Shown: positions 5,884 through 6,389 of the stretch, piece after piece
Layout: each line of letters opens with the position of its first letter
How positions within the stretch are numbered: position 1 is the stretch's first letter
Source of the DNA: Phycisphaerae bacterium
GTDB lineage: Bacteria > Planctomycetota > Phycisphaerae > Tepidisphaerales > Tepidisphaeraceae
Direction of reading: 5' to 3'
Assembly: GCA_014380825.1 (NCBI GenBank)
Contig: JACMJD010000051.1
Span: forward strand, 1 to 6,389
Length of the DNA: 6,389 nucleotides
The notes under the pieces: generated by a model
Seen by the model: only the letters and a program-made list of their open reading frames with translations
Databases searched by the model: none
What the model was told of the DNA's origin: nothing
Translations under genes and position numbers: made by a program

Positions 5884-5913
5884 GCGCGATCCCGACCGTG
5901 GCGGTCGGCGCGC
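5884..5913 (+). promoter_or_regulatory. Strong GC-rich hairpin in the leader of the DUF1579 gene
   Basis: CCGACCG (5892-5898) and CGGTCGG (5902-5908) form a perfect 7-bp stem with a TGG loop. It is extended by GCGCG (5884-5888) pairing with CGCGC (5909-5913) across a three-base bulge (5889-5891), giving 12 G+C-rich pairs. No T run follows, so it is not a standard terminator. It ends 35 bases before the start codon at 5949 and may shape the 5' leader of that mRNA, but no role can be shown. Confidence 0.5.
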
Positions 5914-5931
5914 CCGATTCACCTCACATTT

Positions 5932-5940
5932 GGGAAAGGA
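5932..5940 (+). promoter_or_regulatory. Ribosome binding site of the DUF1579 gene
   Basis: GGGAAAGGA lies about eight bases before ATG 5949. It decides between this start and the in-frame upstream ATGs at 5730 and 5742, which lack a comparable signal. Confidence 0.65.
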
Positions 5941-5948
5941 CCCTCACC

Positions 5949-6389
5949 ATGTGCAGCATCAACCGCAGGATTTTCGCACTGTGTACCGTCTTGGCGATCG
6001 CGTTCGGCGCGTCGCTCGTTGTCGCTCAACATGACGACAAGAAGATGCCGGCCCCGGGCACGCCCGAAGCCGCGCAAATGCAGAAGGAAATGGAAGACGC
6101 CATGATGAAGATGGGCCAGCCCGGGCCCGAGCACGCGGAAATGGCCAAGAACGCCGGCACATGGGACGCCGAGGTGAAGTTCCTTGATATGGCCAGCGGC
6201 AAATGGTCGGAACCGACCAAGGGCACCATGACGATGGAGCCGATCATGGACGGCCGATACGTGCAGATGACTTTCGAAGGCTCGATGGTAATGGGCGGCC
6301 AGAGCATGCCGTTCAAAGGCATGGGCATCATGGGCTACGACAACATGAAGAAGAAATACTTCAGCACCTGGATCGACAGCATGTCGACC
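5949..6389 (+). CDS. Secreted DUF1579 family protein, Met-rich (partial, 3' end outside window)
   Basis: Function is unknown. The 147 visible residues begin with a Sec signal peptide (MCSINRRIF, hydrophobic to about 24, probable cleavage after VVA at 26). An acidic, Met-rich segment follows (27-65), and then the DUF1579 (PF07617) pattern: NAGTWDAEVKF (68-78), KGTMTMEPIMDGRY (91-104), MPFKGMGIMGYDN (120-132) and KKKYFSTWIDSMST (134-147), which matches the family core GYDN...Y..tWiDs. The mature part visible has 19 methionines in 121 residues. The start is ATG 5949 because it follows a good GGGAAAGGA ribosome binding site by about eight bases and opens the signal peptide; upstream in-frame ATGs at 5730 and 5742 would bury that signal. 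The frame is open to the right edge. Proteins of this family are frequent in planctomycetes (memory). Confidence 0.85.
   Translation, partial: MCSINRRIFALCTVLAIAFGASLVVAQHDDKKMPAPGTPEAAQMQKEMEDAMMKMGQPGPEHAEMAKNAGTWDAEVKFLDMASGKWSEPTKGTMTMEPIMDGRYVQMTFEGSMVMGGQSMPFKGMGIMGYDNMKKKYFSTWIDSMST

Larger units (their letters stand above)
5734..5948. other. Intergenic region before the DUF1579 gene
   Basis: No convincing gene lies in these 215 bases, although the downstream gene's frame stays open back to an ATG at 5730. It holds a TACAAT (5821-5826) that could be a -10 box without a good -35 partner, a strong hairpin at 5884-5913, and the ribosome binding site of the downstream gene at about 5933-5940. 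The downstream gene therefore probably has its own promoter here. Confidence 0.5.

Noticed and set aside
5730..5948. In-frame extension of the DUF1579 protein to ATG 5730 (ATGA overlap with the small peptide) or 5742
   Set aside because: The extension looks non-family, would place the signal peptide internally, and lacks a ribosome binding site, whereas ATG 5949 has one.
1..6389. Defence system, mobile element, CRISPR array or biosynthetic cluster
   Set aside because: No effector, transposase, integrase, spaced direct repeats or clustered enzymes are visible; the genes are housekeeping plus two exported proteins and one possible peptide.

Overview
The window looks like a chromosomal housekeeping stretch from a GC-rich (roughly 60% G+C by eye), Gram-negative-type bacterium, most probably a planctomycete (Phycisphaerae-like). 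That placement is an inference from protein style: a secreted protein with duplicated 'VNW...AG' domains of a kind I associate with planctomycetes, a Met-rich secreted DUF1579 protein, a RuvA with an enlarged acidic-pin loop, and genes with little or no Shine-Dalgarno signal. No tRNA, rRNA, CRISPR array, transposase or phage gene is visible. All supported genes lie on the + strand.

Layout: (1) positions 2-1105, the C-terminal ~80% of cysteinyl-tRNA synthetase (cysS), cut by the left window edge; (2) 1106-1188, a short gap filled by an inverted repeat built from tandem heptamers; (3) 1189-1689, ruvC; (4) 1706-2439 (possibly to 2486), a secreted protein with two copies of one domain, whose frame is broken at about 2190 and perhaps again at a run of five A at 2431; (5) 2499-3131 ruvA and 3160-4218 ruvB; (6) 4237-4338, a 102-bp dispersed-type palindromic repeat predicted to fold as a three-way junction; (7) 4369-5598, moeA; (8) 5611-5733, a possible 40-residue secreted peptide; (9) 5734-5948, an intergenic region with a strong hairpin; (10) 5949-6389, a secreted DUF1579 protein cut by the right edge.

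How the genes work together: RuvA, RuvB and RuvC form the Holliday-junction branch-migration and resolution machine, and here they sit in one cluster interrupted by the unrelated secreted-protein gene. CysS (translation) and MoeA (molybdenum cofactor insertion) are independent housekeeping functions. I see no convincing new multi-gene system. The points worth a second look are the broken duplicated-domain gene inside the ruv cluster, the two intergenic palindromic repeats (one of which can mislead the choice of the moeA start), the variant KMSKS loop of CysRS, and the enlarged acidic-pin loop of RuvA.
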